Source: Actinoplanes sp. DH11 (lineage in GTDB: Bacteria; Actinomycetota; Actinomycetes; Mycobacteriales; Micromonosporaceae). Taken from it: a stretch of 64,000 nt of DNA. The notes beneath the pieces were generated by a model that did no database searches, was not told the origin of the DNA, and saw only the letters and a list, made by a program, of their open reading frames with translations. This document shows, piece by piece, positions 7,685 through 16,846 of this stretch. The stretch covers positions 1 to 64,000 of the forward strand of contig NZ_JAHWGU010000016.1 in assembly GCF_020873875.1 (NCBI RefSeq), read 5' to 3'. A program made the translations under genes and the position numbers. Each line of letters starts with the position of its first letter. The stretch's first letter is position 1.

Positions 7685-8744
7685 CGGTGCCCGCCCCGAC
7701 CGGTGCGGCGCCTGACTCCTCGCGCTCGATCCGGGTCAGCACGGCGACGGCACGCTCGATGTCGGCGGGACGGGTGCCGGGGCGTACCGGGAGGGTGACC
7801 ACGTGCGCGGCGGCCCACTCGGCGTTCGGGCACGAGCCGGCGACGTATCCGGCCGCCGCCAGGTCGGCACCGGTGAGCGGGTGCACCGGCGTGGCGAACC
7901 AGTCGCCGGCCTCGACGCCGGCCCGGGCGGCGCCGCGCAGCACCCGGTCCTTGTCCCCGGTCACCACCGGGATCCGGTGCGGCACGTAGGGCAGCTCCCG
8001 GCCGGTCACCCGGCGGCGCCGGGCGGCTGCGACCCGGCCCGCGGCGACCCGGGACGGCAGGCGCCGCCGCACGGTCCGGCTCATCCGCCAGCCGTACTCC
8101 GGGCTGCTCATCGGGTCGGGGGAGTAGGAGCCGGTGACGACGCCGAGGCCGGCCAGCCGCCGGTACATCGCGCGCAGCCGCCACAGCACCCCGGTGCCGG
8201 CGGCGACCCGGTAGGCCAGGTACTCGGCGGCCATCATCGCCTCCCGGGCCGGTGGTGGCGCGGCGTAGCGGGAGTAGGCCGCGCGCATCTCGGCGGCGAG
8301 CGCCGGATCGTGCACGACGGCCGTGCCACCGACGCCCGCGACGACCGGCTTGCCCCACTCGAACGACCAGAACGAGGCAGCCGAGCCCGCCGGCGTGACG
8401 GTTCCCGGTGTCATGTGCGCGCAGTCCTCGATCACCGGCACCCCGGCGGCGCGGGCGATCGGCAGGATCTCGGCCATCGGGGACGGGATGCCGAAGGTGT
8501 GCTGCACGACGATCGCCCGGGTACGCGGGGTGAGCAGCGCGGCCAGCCCGGCCGGGTCGAGGCCGAAGGTGCCGCGGTCGATGTCGGCGTAGACCGGCCG
8601 GGCGCGCAGGCGCAGCAGCGGCTCGATCACGGCGGCGCAGGTGTACGCCTGCACCACGACCTCGTCGCCCGGCCCGGCACCCAGGCCGCGCAGGATCGCG
8701 TGCAACGCCACCCGGCCCCGGTAGTAGTGCAGGACGTCGTTCAT
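7677..8744 (-). CDS. DegT/DnrJ/EryC1-type sugar aminotransferase
   Basis: A 355-residue PLP-dependent fold-type I enzyme. Seen: DEVVVQAYTCAAVIEPLLRL, YADIDRGTFGLD, VIEDCAH (the Asp that contacts the PLP ring nitrogen) and SFWSFEWGKPVVAGVGG, whose Lys probably forms the Schiff base. Such enzymes transaminate keto-sugar nucleotides. The pattern departs more from canonical DegT than the second copy at 9796-10908. It overlaps the GT2 gene by four bases (ATGA) and the GNAT-transferase gene by eight, so it is co-translated with both. A keto-sugar from the CapD-type dehydratase is a reasonable substrate. Confidence 0.83.
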   Translation of the reverse strand: MNDVLHYYRGRVALHAILRGLGAGPGDEVVVQAYTCAAVIEPLLRLRARPVYADIDRGTFGLDPAGLAALLTPRTRAIVVQHTFGIPSPMAEILPIARAAGVPVIEDCAHMTPGTVTPAGSAASFWSFEWGKPVVAGVGGTAVVHDPALAAEMRAAYSRYAAPPPAREAMMAAEYLAYRVAAGTGVLWRLRAMYRRLAGLGVVTGSYSPDPMSSPEYGWRMSRTVRRRLPSRVAAGRVAAARRRRVTGRELPYVPHRIPVVTGDKDRVLRGAARAGVEAGDWFATPVHPLTGADLAAAGYVAGSCPNAEWAAAHVVTLPVRPGTRPADIERAVAVLTRIEREESGAAPVGAGTDA

Positions 8745-9796
8745 CGCCGCTCCGCTCCGCTCGCCGCCGGGACCTGCCGGTGCGGTCCGGCGGACCGGGG
8801 GGTGCCCCGCTCGAGAAGGGCCCGGACCGAGCCGGCCCCGTAGATCACGTGGGTGGTCAGGAAGATCGCCGGCAGGGCCGCGGCCAGGGCGGGTTCCCGG
8901 TGCTCGCGGGCCAGCCGGGCGGCGAACGCCAGGGCCGTGAGCCCGTACCCGGCGAGCACCGCGCCGGTGAGCCGCCGGGCGGTGCGGCTCACCGGGGCTG
9001 CGGCGGCACCGGCGGCCAGGACCAGGACGAAGCCCAGGGGTACGACGTTGCGCCACGACCCGATCCAGCGGCCCACCGTCCGGGAGGCGCGGAACGGCCA
9101 GTAGCCGGCCTCGAAGGTCCACGAGCAGAACTCGCGGAAGTCGCTGCGCGCGTAGTACGTACACGTGATCTCCGGCAGCAGCAGGATGCCGCCGCCGGAG
9201 GCCCGCAGACGCTGGTTGAACTCGCGGTCCTGGGCCCGGGTCAGCTCCTCGTCGAAGAGGCCGATCCGGTCGAAGACGGACTTGCGGTAGCAGCCGCCGA
9301 ACACCGTGTCCACCCACTGCGGCTCGGACACGCCCACCCGGTACTTCGAGTTGCCGGCGCCGAAGACGCTCGTCGTGGAGAGCGCGATGGCCCGGCCGAG
9401 CAGGGTGTCGTCGCGGGCCCGGGAGACCCGGATGCCGCCCACGTTGTCCGCCTCCGGGTGCTCGACGAGGCCGCGGACGCAGCGTTCCAGGTAGTCCGGC
9501 GGGTACTCGGCGTGCACGTCCAGCCGGACGATCACGTCACCGCGGGCCTGCCGGATGCCGAGGTTCAGGGCGGCCGGTTTGCTGTGCCCGGGGTTGTCGA
9601 CGAGGATCAGCCGCGGGTCGCGCACCGCGTGGTGGCGGACGATCTCCCGGGTGCCGTCGTCGCTCATCCCGTCGACGAGCAGCACCTCCATCCGGTCCGC
9701 CGGGTACGTCGTGTGCAGCACCGAGTCGAGGAACGCGGCCACGAACCGGGCCTCGTTCCAGCACGGTACGACGACGCTGACGAAGGGCAGCCGCAT
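8741..9796 (-). CDS. GT2 family glycosyltransferase, membrane-associated
   Basis: A 351-residue inverting glycosyltransferase with the GT-A fold. N-terminal: VSVVVPCWNEARFVAAFLDSV, EVLLVDGMSDDGT, ARGDVIVRLDVHAEYPPDYL (RLDVH replaces the usual DxD) and the acceptor region FDEELTRAQDREFNQRLR (ED/QDREF motif). Two C-terminal hydrophobic stretches (about 255-330) probably anchor it. It would add a sugar to the lipid-linked intermediate. It shares ATGA with the downstream aminotransferase and one base (TGATG) with the upstream one. Confidence 0.88.
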   Translation of the reverse strand: MRLPFVSVVVPCWNEARFVAAFLDSVLHTTYPADRMEVLLVDGMSDDGTREIVRHHAVRDPRLILVDNPGHSKPAALNLGIRQARGDVIVRLDVHAEYPPDYLERCVRGLVEHPEADNVGGIRVSRARDDTLLGRAIALSTTSVFGAGNSKYRVGVSEPQWVDTVFGGCYRKSVFDRIGLFDEELTRAQDREFNQRLRASGGGILLLPEITCTYYARSDFREFCSWTFEAGYWPFRASRTVGRWIGSWRNVVPLGFVLVLAAGAAAAPVSRTARRLTGAVLAGYGLTALAFAARLAREHREPALAAALPAIFLTTHVIYGAGSVRALLERGTPRSAGPHRQVPAASGAERR

Positions 9797-10908
9797 CAGC
9801 GTGCCCCGAAGAACTCACGGACCCGGTCCGCCACCAGGTCGACCTGGTCGTCCGCCAGCTCCACCTGCATCGGCAGCGAGAGCACCCGGCGGCACAGCCG
9901 TTCGGTGTGCGGCAGGTTCCAGTGGTCCAGGTCAAGGCCGCGCTGCCGGTGCAGCGGGATCGGCCAGGAGATCAGCGTCTCGATGCCGGCGGCCCGCAGG
10001 TGCTCGACGAGACCGTCCCGGTCGTCCGTGGTGACCGGATAGTTCTGGTAGACGTCGCGGCGCAGCGGGTCGACGTCCGGCCCGACCGGGATCTCCAGGC
10101 CCGGCACGTCGCGGAGCCGCTCGTCGTACCGGCGGGCCAGCTCCCGGCGGCGTTCGATCCAGCCGGGCAGCTTGGTCAGCCGGTAGTCCAGGATCGCCGC
10201 CTGCAGGTTGTCCAGCCGGCAGTTGTAGCCCCAGCCGTCCAGTTCCGCCTTGGCCACCCGGCCGTGGTCGCGCAGCCGCAGCAGCCGGTTCGCCAGGTCC
10301 TCGTCGTCGGTGAGCACCGCACCGGCGTCACCGAGCGCGCCGAGCATCTTCGCCGGGTAGAACGAGTACGTGCTGGCCAGTCCGAACGTGCCCGCGGTCC
10401 GGCCGTCGAAGGTGGCACCCAGGGCCTGCGCGGCGTCCTCCAGGACCACGGCGCCGACGGACGCGGCCGCCTTGGCGACGGCGTGCATGTCGACGGTGCG
10501 GCCGTTCAGGTGCACCGGGATGACGACCTTGGTGCGCTCGGTGATCGCGTCGGCGAGCAGGGCGGTGTCCATCAGGTGGTCCGGGCCGATGTCGACCAGA
10601 ACCGGGGTCGCCCCGCGCAGCACGAACGGTGAGATGGTCGCGACGAAGGTGTGCGACACGGTCACCACCTCGTCGCCGGGCCCGACGTCCAGGGCGTGCG
10701 CGAGCAGCCGCAGCCCATCCGTGCAGTTGCTCACCCCGACCGCGCGGGCCGAGCCGTTGAACGCGGCCAGGTGCGTCTCGAAGTCGAGCAGCTGCTGCCG
10801 GAGCATGAGGTCGCCCCGGGCGATGGTGTCCTCGATGATCGGCAGCAGCTCGGCCCGCTGCCGCCGCCACTGCTCGGGGTAGTCAACGAATCTGACTCGC
10901 CAGTCCAC
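9796..10908 (-). CDS. DegT/DnrJ/EryC1-type sugar aminotransferase
   Basis: A 370-residue canonical DegT enzyme. Seen: NCTDGLRLLAHALDVGPGDEV, TVSHTFVATISPFVLRG, VLEDAAQALGATFDGR (PLP-nitrogen Asp), FGLASTYSFYPAKMLGALGDAG (Schiff-base Lys in YPAK), and GYNCRLDNLQAAIL. It makes an amino-sugar nucleotide from a keto-sugar, typically at C3 or C4. I chose the GTG at 10908 because GGAGGGCAACC lies directly before it; this start is 26 bp inside the transketolase subunit gene. It is the likelier partner of the CapD-type dehydratase. Confidence 0.9.
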   Translation of the reverse strand: MDWRVRFVDYPEQWRRQRAELLPIIEDTIARGDLMLRQQLLDFETHLAAFNGSARAVGVSNCTDGLRLLAHALDVGPGDEVVTVSHTFVATISPFVLRGATPVLVDIGPDHLMDTALLADAITERTKVVIPVHLNGRTVDMHAVAKAAASVGAVVLEDAAQALGATFDGRTAGTFGLASTYSFYPAKMLGALGDAGAVLTDDEDLANRLLRLRDHGRVAKAELDGWGYNCRLDNLQAAILDYRLTKLPGWIERRRELARRYDERLRDVPGLEIPVGPDVDPLRRDVYQNYPVTTDDRDGLVEHLRAAGIETLISWPIPLHRQRGLDLDHWNLPHTERLCRRVLSLPMQVELADDQVDLVADRVREFFGAR

Positions 10909-11872
10909 GGTTGCCCTCCGGATCTGCCGGTGCTGGGTGGGTCGCCGCCGGGTGCGCGGCCAGGTGGGTGCGGACGCGCCGGCTGATCGATCCGGCGTCC
11001 AGCTCGAATGCGGTACGCAGGTACTGCTGGTCCCCGACGACGGAGGACGACTGGGCGGGCAGGGCGATCCGCAGCAGCGGCATCCCCGCGCCGGCCTCGG
11101 CGAGGACCTCGGCGACGGCGCTGCCCAGGCCACCCACGATCGAGTGTTCCTCGACGGTGACCAGGGCCGCGTACCGGCCGGCGGCCTCGCGGACCGCGGC
11201 CGCGTCGAACGGGTCGAGCCAGGGGAAGGAGCGGACGTCGGCGGCGATCCCGTCGCGGGCCAGCGACTCGGCCGCGTCGCAGGCGGCGTCGAGGATGGCC
11301 CCGGTGCAGCAGAGCAGCACCTCGCCGCCCGTGCCGAGCGGGATCGACGCGCCGCGCGGCGCGGACACCCCGCCGCCGTGGATCCGCCGTTCCCCGGTCT
11401 TGCCGAGCCGCAGGTAGGCCGGGCCGCCGCCGGCCAGCAGGTCGGCCAGGACCGCGTCCACCTCGGCCGGGTCGCCGGGCGCCGCCACCGCCATACCGGG
11501 CAGCGCCCGCATGATGGCCAGGTCCTCGGTGGCGTGGTGCGACATGCCGAGCGCGCCGTACGCCAGCCCGCCGCCCACCGCCACCACCGTCACGTCCGCG
11601 TGGTGGTAACAGATGTCGTTGCGGATCTGCTCCAGGCACCGCAGGGTCGGGAAGTTCGCGATCGAGTACGTGAACACCCGGGCGCCGGCGAGCGCCATCC
11701 CGGCGGCCAGCCCGGCCATGTTCTGCTCGGCCACGCCGGCGTTGACGAACTGGCCCGGCCGGGCGGCGGCGAACTCGTCGACCGCGCCGAAACCCAGGTC
11801 CGCGGTGATCAGCACGAGATCGGGGTCGACGAGGGCGGCGGTCAGCAGCCCGGCGAAGAAACGGTTCCTCAT
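10883..11872 (-). CDS. Transketolase-like C-terminal subunit
   Basis: A 329-residue protein with the pyrimidine-binding and C-terminal domains of a transketolase. Seen: DLVLITADLGFGAVDEF, NAGVAEQNMAGLAAGMALAGARVF (the Glu that activates thiamine diphosphate), ATEDLAIMRALPGMAV and VTVEEHSIVGGLGSAVAEV. It must pair with the N-terminal subunit encoded just upstream to bind thiamine diphosphate. Split pairs in polysaccharide and natural-product loci move a ketol or acyl unit onto or between sugars. Its ATG overlaps the partner's stop (ATGA). Confidence 0.9.
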   Translation of the reverse strand: MRNRFFAGLLTAALVDPDLVLITADLGFGAVDEFAAARPGQFVNAGVAEQNMAGLAAGMALAGARVFTYSIANFPTLRCLEQIRNDICYHHADVTVVAVGGGLAYGALGMSHHATEDLAIMRALPGMAVAAPGDPAEVDAVLADLLAGGGPAYLRLGKTGERRIHGGGVSAPRGASIPLGTGGEVLLCCTGAILDAACDAAESLARDGIAADVRSFPWLDPFDAAAVREAAGRYAALVTVEEHSIVGGLGSAVAEVLAEAGAGMPLLRIALPAQSSSVVGDQQYLRTAFELDAGSISRRVRTHLAAHPAATHPAPADPEGNRGLASQIR

Positions 11873-12693
11873 CCGGCACCCACCTCGGCCAGCGCGCGGG
11901 CCAGCTCCTCCGGCGACGGCGGCCGGTAGTGCCAGAGCACCTGGTCCTCCATGAACGAGACGCCCTTGCCCTTGACGGTGTGCGCCAGCACGCAGCGGGG
12001 CCGGGCCCGGTCGGCGGTACGCGGCACCCGCAGCGCCGTGACCAGGGCGGCGTGGTCGTGCCCGTTCGCCTCCACCACGTCCCAGCCGAACGCCCGCCAC
12101 TTGTCGGCGAACGGTTCCAGCCCCAGCGTGTCGTCGGTGGTGCCGAGCGACTGCATCCGGTTGTAGTCGACGATCGCGACCAGGCTCGCCAGCCCGTGGT
12201 GCCCGGCGAACATGGCCGCCTCCCAGATGCTGCCCTCGTCGCACTCGCCGTCGCCGAGCAGCACGTACGTCCGCCAGGACCGGCCGATCTGCCGGGCCCG
12301 CCAGGCCAGTCCGGCGCCGACCGGCAGGCCGTGGCCGAGCGAGCCGGTGGAGAACTCGACGCCCGGGATGCCCACGTGGCTGACGTGCCCGGACAGGTAC
12401 GAGCCGTTCTGGTAGTGCCGGTGTAGCACGGCCGTGTCGAAGAAGCCGCGTTCGGCCAGGACCGCGTAGAGAGCGGCGCCGGCGTGCCCCTTGCTCATGA
12501 TCACGCGATCCCGGTCGGGCCACTCCGGGTGCTGCGGGTCGACCTGCAGGACGTCGGTGTAGAGCACGGCGAGCAGGTCGGCGCAGGAGAGCGCGGAGCC
12601 GACGTGCGAGCTGCGGCCGGCGCTCGTCATCCGCAGGACGTGCCCGCGCACGGCCCGCGCCACGGCGAGTGAGCTCTGCGATTCGCCGGTCAA
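11869..12693 (-). CDS. Transketolase-like N-terminal subunit
   Basis: A 274-residue thiamine-diphosphate-binding half of a transketolase. Seen: RSSHVGSALSCADLLAVLY, MSKGHAGAALYAVLAERG, GSLGHGLPVGAGLA and the cofactor/Mg motif GDGECDEGSIWEAAMFAGHHGLASLVAIVDYN. I read the start as TTG 12693, whose TTGA overlaps the methyltransferase stop and is preceded by GGTGATCC. Length matches other split N-subunits. With the C-subunit it would form an alpha2beta2 enzyme acting in sugar precursor synthesis; the exact donor and acceptor cannot be told from sequence. Confidence 0.9.
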   Translation of the reverse strand: MTGESQSSLAVARAVRGHVLRMTSAGRSSHVGSALSCADLLAVLYTDVLQVDPQHPEWPDRDRVIMSKGHAGAALYAVLAERGFFDTAVLHRHYQNGSYLSGHVSHVGIPGVEFSTGSLGHGLPVGAGLAWRARQIGRSWRTYVLLGDGECDEGSIWEAAMFAGHHGLASLVAIVDYNRMQSLGTTDDTLGLEPFADKWRAFGWDVVEANGHDHAALVTALRVPRTADRARPRCVLAHTVKGKGVSFMEDQVLWHYRPPSPEELARALAEVGAG

Positions 12694-13454
12694 CGGATCA
12701 CCGCATAACCGATGTACGGGTCGAAGTCGAACCGCCGCAGCTCGAGGCTGTTCAACCCGACCTCGTCCAGCACCGCCGACGTCTCGCCGGGCCAGAGCGG
12801 GTTGTCCAGTTCGTCGAAGGCGAGCACCGCGCCGCGGGGCAGGCGGGGCAGCAGGTGCCGCAGCGCGACGCGGGTCGGCTCGTACAGGTCGAGGTCGAGG
12901 AAGAGCAGGCTGATCACCAGGTGCGGGTTCTCGGCCACGAAGGCCGGAATCGTCTCGGTGACGTCGCCGCGGATCAGCCGGGCCTTGGGCAGGTGACCCA
13001 GGAACCGGTCGGTGTCGTACACCTCGAGGAGCCGGTTCAGCTCGTCGTAACTGTCCGACGCGAGGTCTCCGGCGCGCACCTCGGTGGTCTCCGGCAGGTC
13101 CCGGCCGGACACCGCGGGGAAGCCGCCGAACGAGTCGAACCCGTACACCCGCCGCGTCAGGTTTGTCGGCTCCAGTGCCGCGCTGAGCTGCGCGAACGTC
13201 ATGAAGCTCGATCCGCGGAAGACGCCGCACTCAACGATCGAGCCCTTCACCGGCAGCGCCAGCTTGACCAGCTCGTAGAGCGCGGCGAACCGGGTCACCT
13301 GGGCGCGCCGGGCGTAGCGGAACATGTTCGCCAGCCGGGTCGGCAGGTCGTCCGGGCTGCTCTGGAAGATCTCGGCGATCCGGCCCGGCACCCGGCGTTC
13401 CGCCTCGGTGCTCAGCCCGCCGGGTGCCGCGACCGGCCGGTCCGGGGCGCTCAC
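12690..13454 (-). CDS. TylF/macrocin-type O-methyltransferase
   Basis: A 254-residue SAM-dependent class I methyltransferase of the TylF/MycF family, which methylates sugar hydroxyls in a Mg-dependent manner. Seen: KGSIVECGVFRGSSFMTFAQL (SAM-binding loop), VYGFDSFGGFP, LIRGDVTETIPAF and ISLLFLDLDLYEPTRVALRHLLPRLPRGAVLAFDELD (metal-binding acidic cluster). The start is GTG 13454 with GTGA overlap onto the Wzz-like gene. It probably O-methylates a residue of the glycan. Confidence 0.88.
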   Translation of the reverse strand: MSAPDRPVAAPGGLSTEAERRVPGRIAEIFQSSPDDLPTRLANMFRYARRAQVTRFAALYELVKLALPVKGSIVECGVFRGSSFMTFAQLSAALEPTNLTRRVYGFDSFGGFPAVSGRDLPETTEVRAGDLASDSYDELNRLLEVYDTDRFLGHLPKARLIRGDVTETIPAFVAENPHLVISLLFLDLDLYEPTRVALRHLLPRLPRGAVLAFDELDNPLWPGETSAVLDEVGLNSLELRRFDFDPYIGYAVIR

Positions 13455-14878
13455 GCGGCGACCCCCAGGGCCTCGGTGCGCCATTCGCGGTTGCGCCAGC
13501 GGCGCCGGCCCCGGCCGGGCCGGGCCGGCGGCGTGCGGGACGTGTACTGGTCGAACGAGGGGGTGGCGTCCGGTCCCCGGCGCGGCACCATGTTCAGCAC
13601 GCAGCCGAGGAGCGAGGCGTTCACCCCGTTCAGCGCGCGGACCGCGGCGGTGACCTCGGCGCCGGTGGTCTTGGCGTACCGGACCACCAGGACGGTTCCG
13701 TCGGCGCGGGCGGCCAGGACCTCGCCGTCGGTGACCGGCAGCAGCGGCGGGCAGTCGAAGATGACCACGTCGAAGGTGCGCCGCACCTCGTCGACCACCT
13801 CGGTCATCCGCGGCGAGCTGAGCAGTTCGCTGGGGTTCGGCGGCCGCCGGCCGCCGGCCAGCAGCCACAGCCCGGCGCCCCACGGCTGGATCACCTGCTG
13901 CACGGTGGCGCCGCCGGTCAGCACGGTGCTCAGCCCGGCCGCGGACTCCCGGCCCAGGAACGCGGCCAGCCGCGGCCGGCGCAGCTCGGCGTCGACGACC
14001 AGCACCCGCTGCCCGGTCTCGGCGAAGAGCAGGGCCAGGCTGCACGTGGTCGCCGAGCGCCCCTCGCCGGGAACGGCGCTTGTCACGGCGAGGGTCTTGA
14101 GGGATCGCTCGGCGGCGGCCGACTGCAGCAGGGTACGGACCTGGCGCAGTGCCTCGGTGCGAGGCGAGTCGCCGGCCGAGACGAACGGGCCGGAGCGGGA
14201 CGGCACCCGGCCGTCCAGCGGGATCCGGGCCAGCACCGGCACGCTGGTCAGCGTCCGCAGCACCTCGGCGCTGCGGATCGAGCTGTCCGCGATCTCACGG
14301 AGCACGGCCGAGCCGGTGCCCATGATCAGGCCACCCATCAGGGCGAGCGCGAAGTTGTTGAGCGGCTGCGGTGCGACCGGGTCGGCCTCCAGGTGCGGCC
14401 CGTTGATCACCTCGACCCGGATGGCCGACGAGTTCTGGCTCGCCTGCCACTCCAGGGCCTCGACCGCCTCCTTGAACCGCACGGCAAGGTTCTGGGCCAT
14501 GAACAGGGCCCGTTTCCGGGACGGATCCTCCACCGTGACCTCCATCAGGACCGTGTCGGCGATGGTCTCCGCGCTGATCCGCTCGGCCACCTCCTCGGCG
14601 GTCAGGGCGACCTCCGGCAGGGCGGCGAGCGGTGCGGCGATCTCGTCGCTGGCGAGTAGTTCGGCGTACGTGGCGAGGCGGGCGGAGGAGAACATGCTGG
14701 CCGGGTAGAGCTCCGCCGCGCTGGACATGGGAGCGGTGAAGAAGAAGGTGACGCGGGCCGCGTACACCGGTGTGGTGCGCAGGTTGACGACCAGGGCGGC
14801 GCCGAAGGCCACGAGAACCCACGCCGCCACCAGCCACCAATGCCGCTTGGCGACGCCGAGGTAGTCGCGCAGGCCCAT
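13451..14878 (-). CDS. Wzz/BY-kinase-like chain-length protein, altered Walker A
   Basis: A 475-residue polysaccharide co-polymerase. Two membrane segments (about 17-37 and 180-200) flank an extracellular Wzz domain. The cytoplasmic part resembles a bacterial tyrosine kinase: VTSAVPGEGRSATTCSLALLF (P-loop), VLVVDAELRRPRL (Walker A') and VVIFDCPPLLPV (Walker B). The P-loop has Arg where nearly all family members have Lys (GEGK). The C-terminal tail has a single Tyr rather than a cluster, so kinase activity is doubtful. I chose ATG 14878, preceded by GGGGAGG at good spacing, over a GTG at 14911. It is the first gene of the minus-strand operon and probably sets glycan length. Confidence 0.88.
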   Translation of the reverse strand: MGLRDYLGVAKRHWWLVAAWVLVAFGAALVVNLRTTPVYAARVTFFFTAPMSSAAELYPASMFSSARLATYAELLASDEIAAPLAALPEVALTAEEVAERISAETIADTVLMEVTVEDPSRKRALFMAQNLAVRFKEAVEALEWQASQNSSAIRVEVINGPHLEADPVAPQPLNNFALALMGGLIMGTGSAVLREIADSSIRSAEVLRTLTSVPVLARIPLDGRVPSRSGPFVSAGDSPRTEALRQVRTLLQSAAAERSLKTLAVTSAVPGEGRSATTCSLALLFAETGQRVLVVDAELRRPRLAAFLGRESAAGLSTVLTGGATVQQVIQPWGAGLWLLAGGRRPPNPSELLSSPRMTEVVDEVRRTFDVVIFDCPPLLPVTDGEVLAARADGTVLVVRYAKTTGAEVTAAVRALNGVNASLLGCVLNMVPRRGPDATPSFDQYTSRTPPARPGRGRRRWRNREWRTEALGVAA

Positions 14879-15020
14879 GGCAGACCTCCCCGTGCCCTGG
14901 CTGCTTGTCACGATAAGTTCGGATCACCGGCCGAGGTGGCAGATCGGTAAAGTCCGCTTTCCGCCCAAAATATGGTGATACCGTCGCGCTGACCGGCTGT
15001 CTGACGCGGGAGGGACGACA
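14879..15020. promoter_or_regulatory. Divergent promoter region of polysaccharide locus
   Basis: 142 bp between the Wzz-like gene and the CapD-type gene. It is locally AT-rich (CCGCCCAAAATATGGTGATA at about 14966-14985), and must hold promoters for both directions. I cannot assign -35/-10 pairs with confidence. Confidence 0.5.
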
Positions 15021-16838
15021 TTGCCCGTACGCGCCTGGCTTCTCCATAACCGCCGGCTCCTCCCGGCGGCCCTGGACGCCGTGGCCTGGGCCGCCGGCCT
15101 GTTCGCCGCGGTGCTCGCCCGGTACGGCACCGACCTCACCCGGCGCCGGCTCGCCGGACTGCTGCTGGCCGGCGCGCTCGCCGTCGTCCTGCAGTTCACG
15201 ATCGGCCACGCCCGGCACCTCTATCGCGGGCGGTACCCGTACGCCAGCTTCGAAGAGGTCCGTGCCGTCGCGGTCACCACCGCCGGCACCGCGGGCGCGC
15301 TGCTCGTCCTGGATGTGCTGCTGTTCCGCCACCCGGTGCCCGCGCTGGCGCCGCTCGTCGGTGGCGCCGTCGCGCTGGTCCTCATGCTCGCCGTGCGGTA
15401 CGCGCAGCGGGTGCGCCGCCAGCGCCGCCGCCGGCCGGACCGCCGGACCGCGGCGCCCGTGCTGCTCTTCGGTGCCGGCGAGGCCGGCGCCGTGCTGGTG
15501 CGCTCGATGCTCCAGGACCCGAACGGCCGGTACCTGCCGATCGGCCTGCTCGACGACGACCCGGACAAACGCCGCCTGGAGATCTCCGGCGTGCCGGTGC
15601 TCGGCGCCCGCGACGACATCGGGGACGTGCTGGCCCGCACCGGCGCCGGCACCCTCGTGTTCGCCGTCGCCAACGCCGACGCCGAGCTGGTCCGGGCGGT
15701 CCGGGACCGGGTCGTCGCGGCCGGCGCCGCTTTCAAGGTGGTGCCCTCGGTCAGCGAGCTGATGGACCACGCCGTCGCCGTCGACGACATCCGTGACGTG
15801 CAGGTCAGCGACCTGCTGGGCCGGCACCAGATCGAGACCGACCTGGACGCCATCGCCGGTTACCTGACCGGCAAGCGGGTGCTTGTCACCGGCGCCGGCG
15901 GCTCGATCGGCTCGGAGCTGTGCCGGCAGATCCACCACTTCTGGCCGGCCGAGCTGATGATGCTGGACCGCGACGAGAGCGCCCTGCAGGCGGTGCAGCT
16001 CTCCATCGACCCGCTGGGCCGGCTCGACGACCCCGCAGTGATCCTGGCCGACCTGCGCGACGCCGGGCGGATCCGGGAGATCTTCCACAGCCGCCGGCCC
16101 GAGGTGGTGTTCCACGCGGCCGCGCTCAAACACCTCGCGCTGCTGGAGCGGTACCCCGGCGAGGCGGTCAAGACGAACGTGCTGGGCACCCTCAACGTGC
16201 TCGACGCGGCCCGGGACGTGGAACGGTTCGTCAACATCTCCACCGACAAGGCGGCCGACCCGACGAGCGTGCTCGGCTACTCCAAGCGGGTCACCGAACG
16301 GCTCACCGCATGGACCGCTAGCCACCGGCCCGGCATGTTCCTCAGCGTCCGCTTCGGCAACGTGCTGGGCAGCCGCGGCTCGGTGTTCACCACGTTCAGC
16401 GCGCAGATCGCCGACGGCGGCCCGGTGACCGTCACCCATCCCGACGTGACCCGGTACTTCATGACCACCCAGGAGGCCGTGCACCTGGTCATCCAGGCCG
16501 CCGCGATCGGCCGGGACGGTGAGGCCCTGGTCCTCGAGATGGGCGAGCCGGTGCGGATCGCCGAGGTGGCCCGGCAGATGGTCCAGCTGGCCCGGACCCC
16601 GGTGGAGATCCGTTACACCGGGTTGCGGCCGGGCGAGAAACTGGCCGAGACGCTCTTCGGGGCCGGCGAGCGCGACCATCGGCCGTACCATCCGCTGATC
16701 TCGCACGTCGCGGTGCCGCCGCTGGACGCCGCCCGGCTGCGGGTGCTGGACCCGGGCGCCGAACCGGCGAGCGTGGTCGACACGCTCGCCGGTCTCTGCA
16801 CCGCGCCGGAACCCCGGCGCCTGCACGCGGCCTCGTAG
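15021..16838 (+). CDS. CapD/PglF-type nucleotide-sugar 4,6-dehydratase
   Basis: A 605-residue membrane-bound NDP-sugar dehydratase/epimerase of the FlaA1/CapD/WbpM family. About four N-terminal membrane segments (to about 130) precede a CoA-binding-like Rossmann domain (LLFGAGEAGAVLVRSML) and a catalytic SDR domain with the NAD loop VLVTGAGGSIGSELCRQI, FHAAALKHLALLE, NISTDKAADPTSVLGYSKR (catalytic region), SVRFGNVLGSRGSV and RPGEKLAE. Members convert UDP-GlcNAc to its 4-keto-6-deoxy form. The TTG at 15021 is supported by GGGAGGG about 6 bp upstream. It stands alone, divergent from the operon, and would supply the keto-sugar for the DegT enzymes. Confidence 0.92.
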   Translation: MPVRAWLLHNRRLLPAALDAVAWAAGLFAAVLARYGTDLTRRRLAGLLLAGALAVVLQFTIGHARHLYRGRYPYASFEEVRAVAVTTAGTAGALLVLDVLLFRHPVPALAPLVGGAVALVLMLAVRYAQRVRRQRRRRPDRRTAAPVLLFGAGEAGAVLVRSMLQDPNGRYLPIGLLDDDPDKRRLEISGVPVLGARDDIGDVLARTGAGTLVFAVANADAELVRAVRDRVVAAGAAFKVVPSVSELMDHAVAVDDIRDVQVSDLLGRHQIETDLDAIAGYLTGKRVLVTGAGGSIGSELCRQIHHFWPAELMMLDRDESALQAVQLSIDPLGRLDDPAVILADLRDAGRIREIFHSRRPEVVFHAAALKHLALLERYPGEAVKTNVLGTLNVLDAARDVERFVNISTDKAADPTSVLGYSKRVTERLTAWTASHRPGMFLSVRFGNVLGSRGSVFTTFSAQIADGGPVTVTHPDVTRYFMTTQEAVHLVIQAAAIGRDGEALVLEMGEPVRIAEVARQMVQLARTPVEIRYTGLRPGEKLAETLFGAGERDHRPYHPLISHVAVPPLDAARLRVLDPGAEPASVVDTLAGLCTAPEPRRLHAAS

Positions 16839-16846
16839 GGTTCCGC

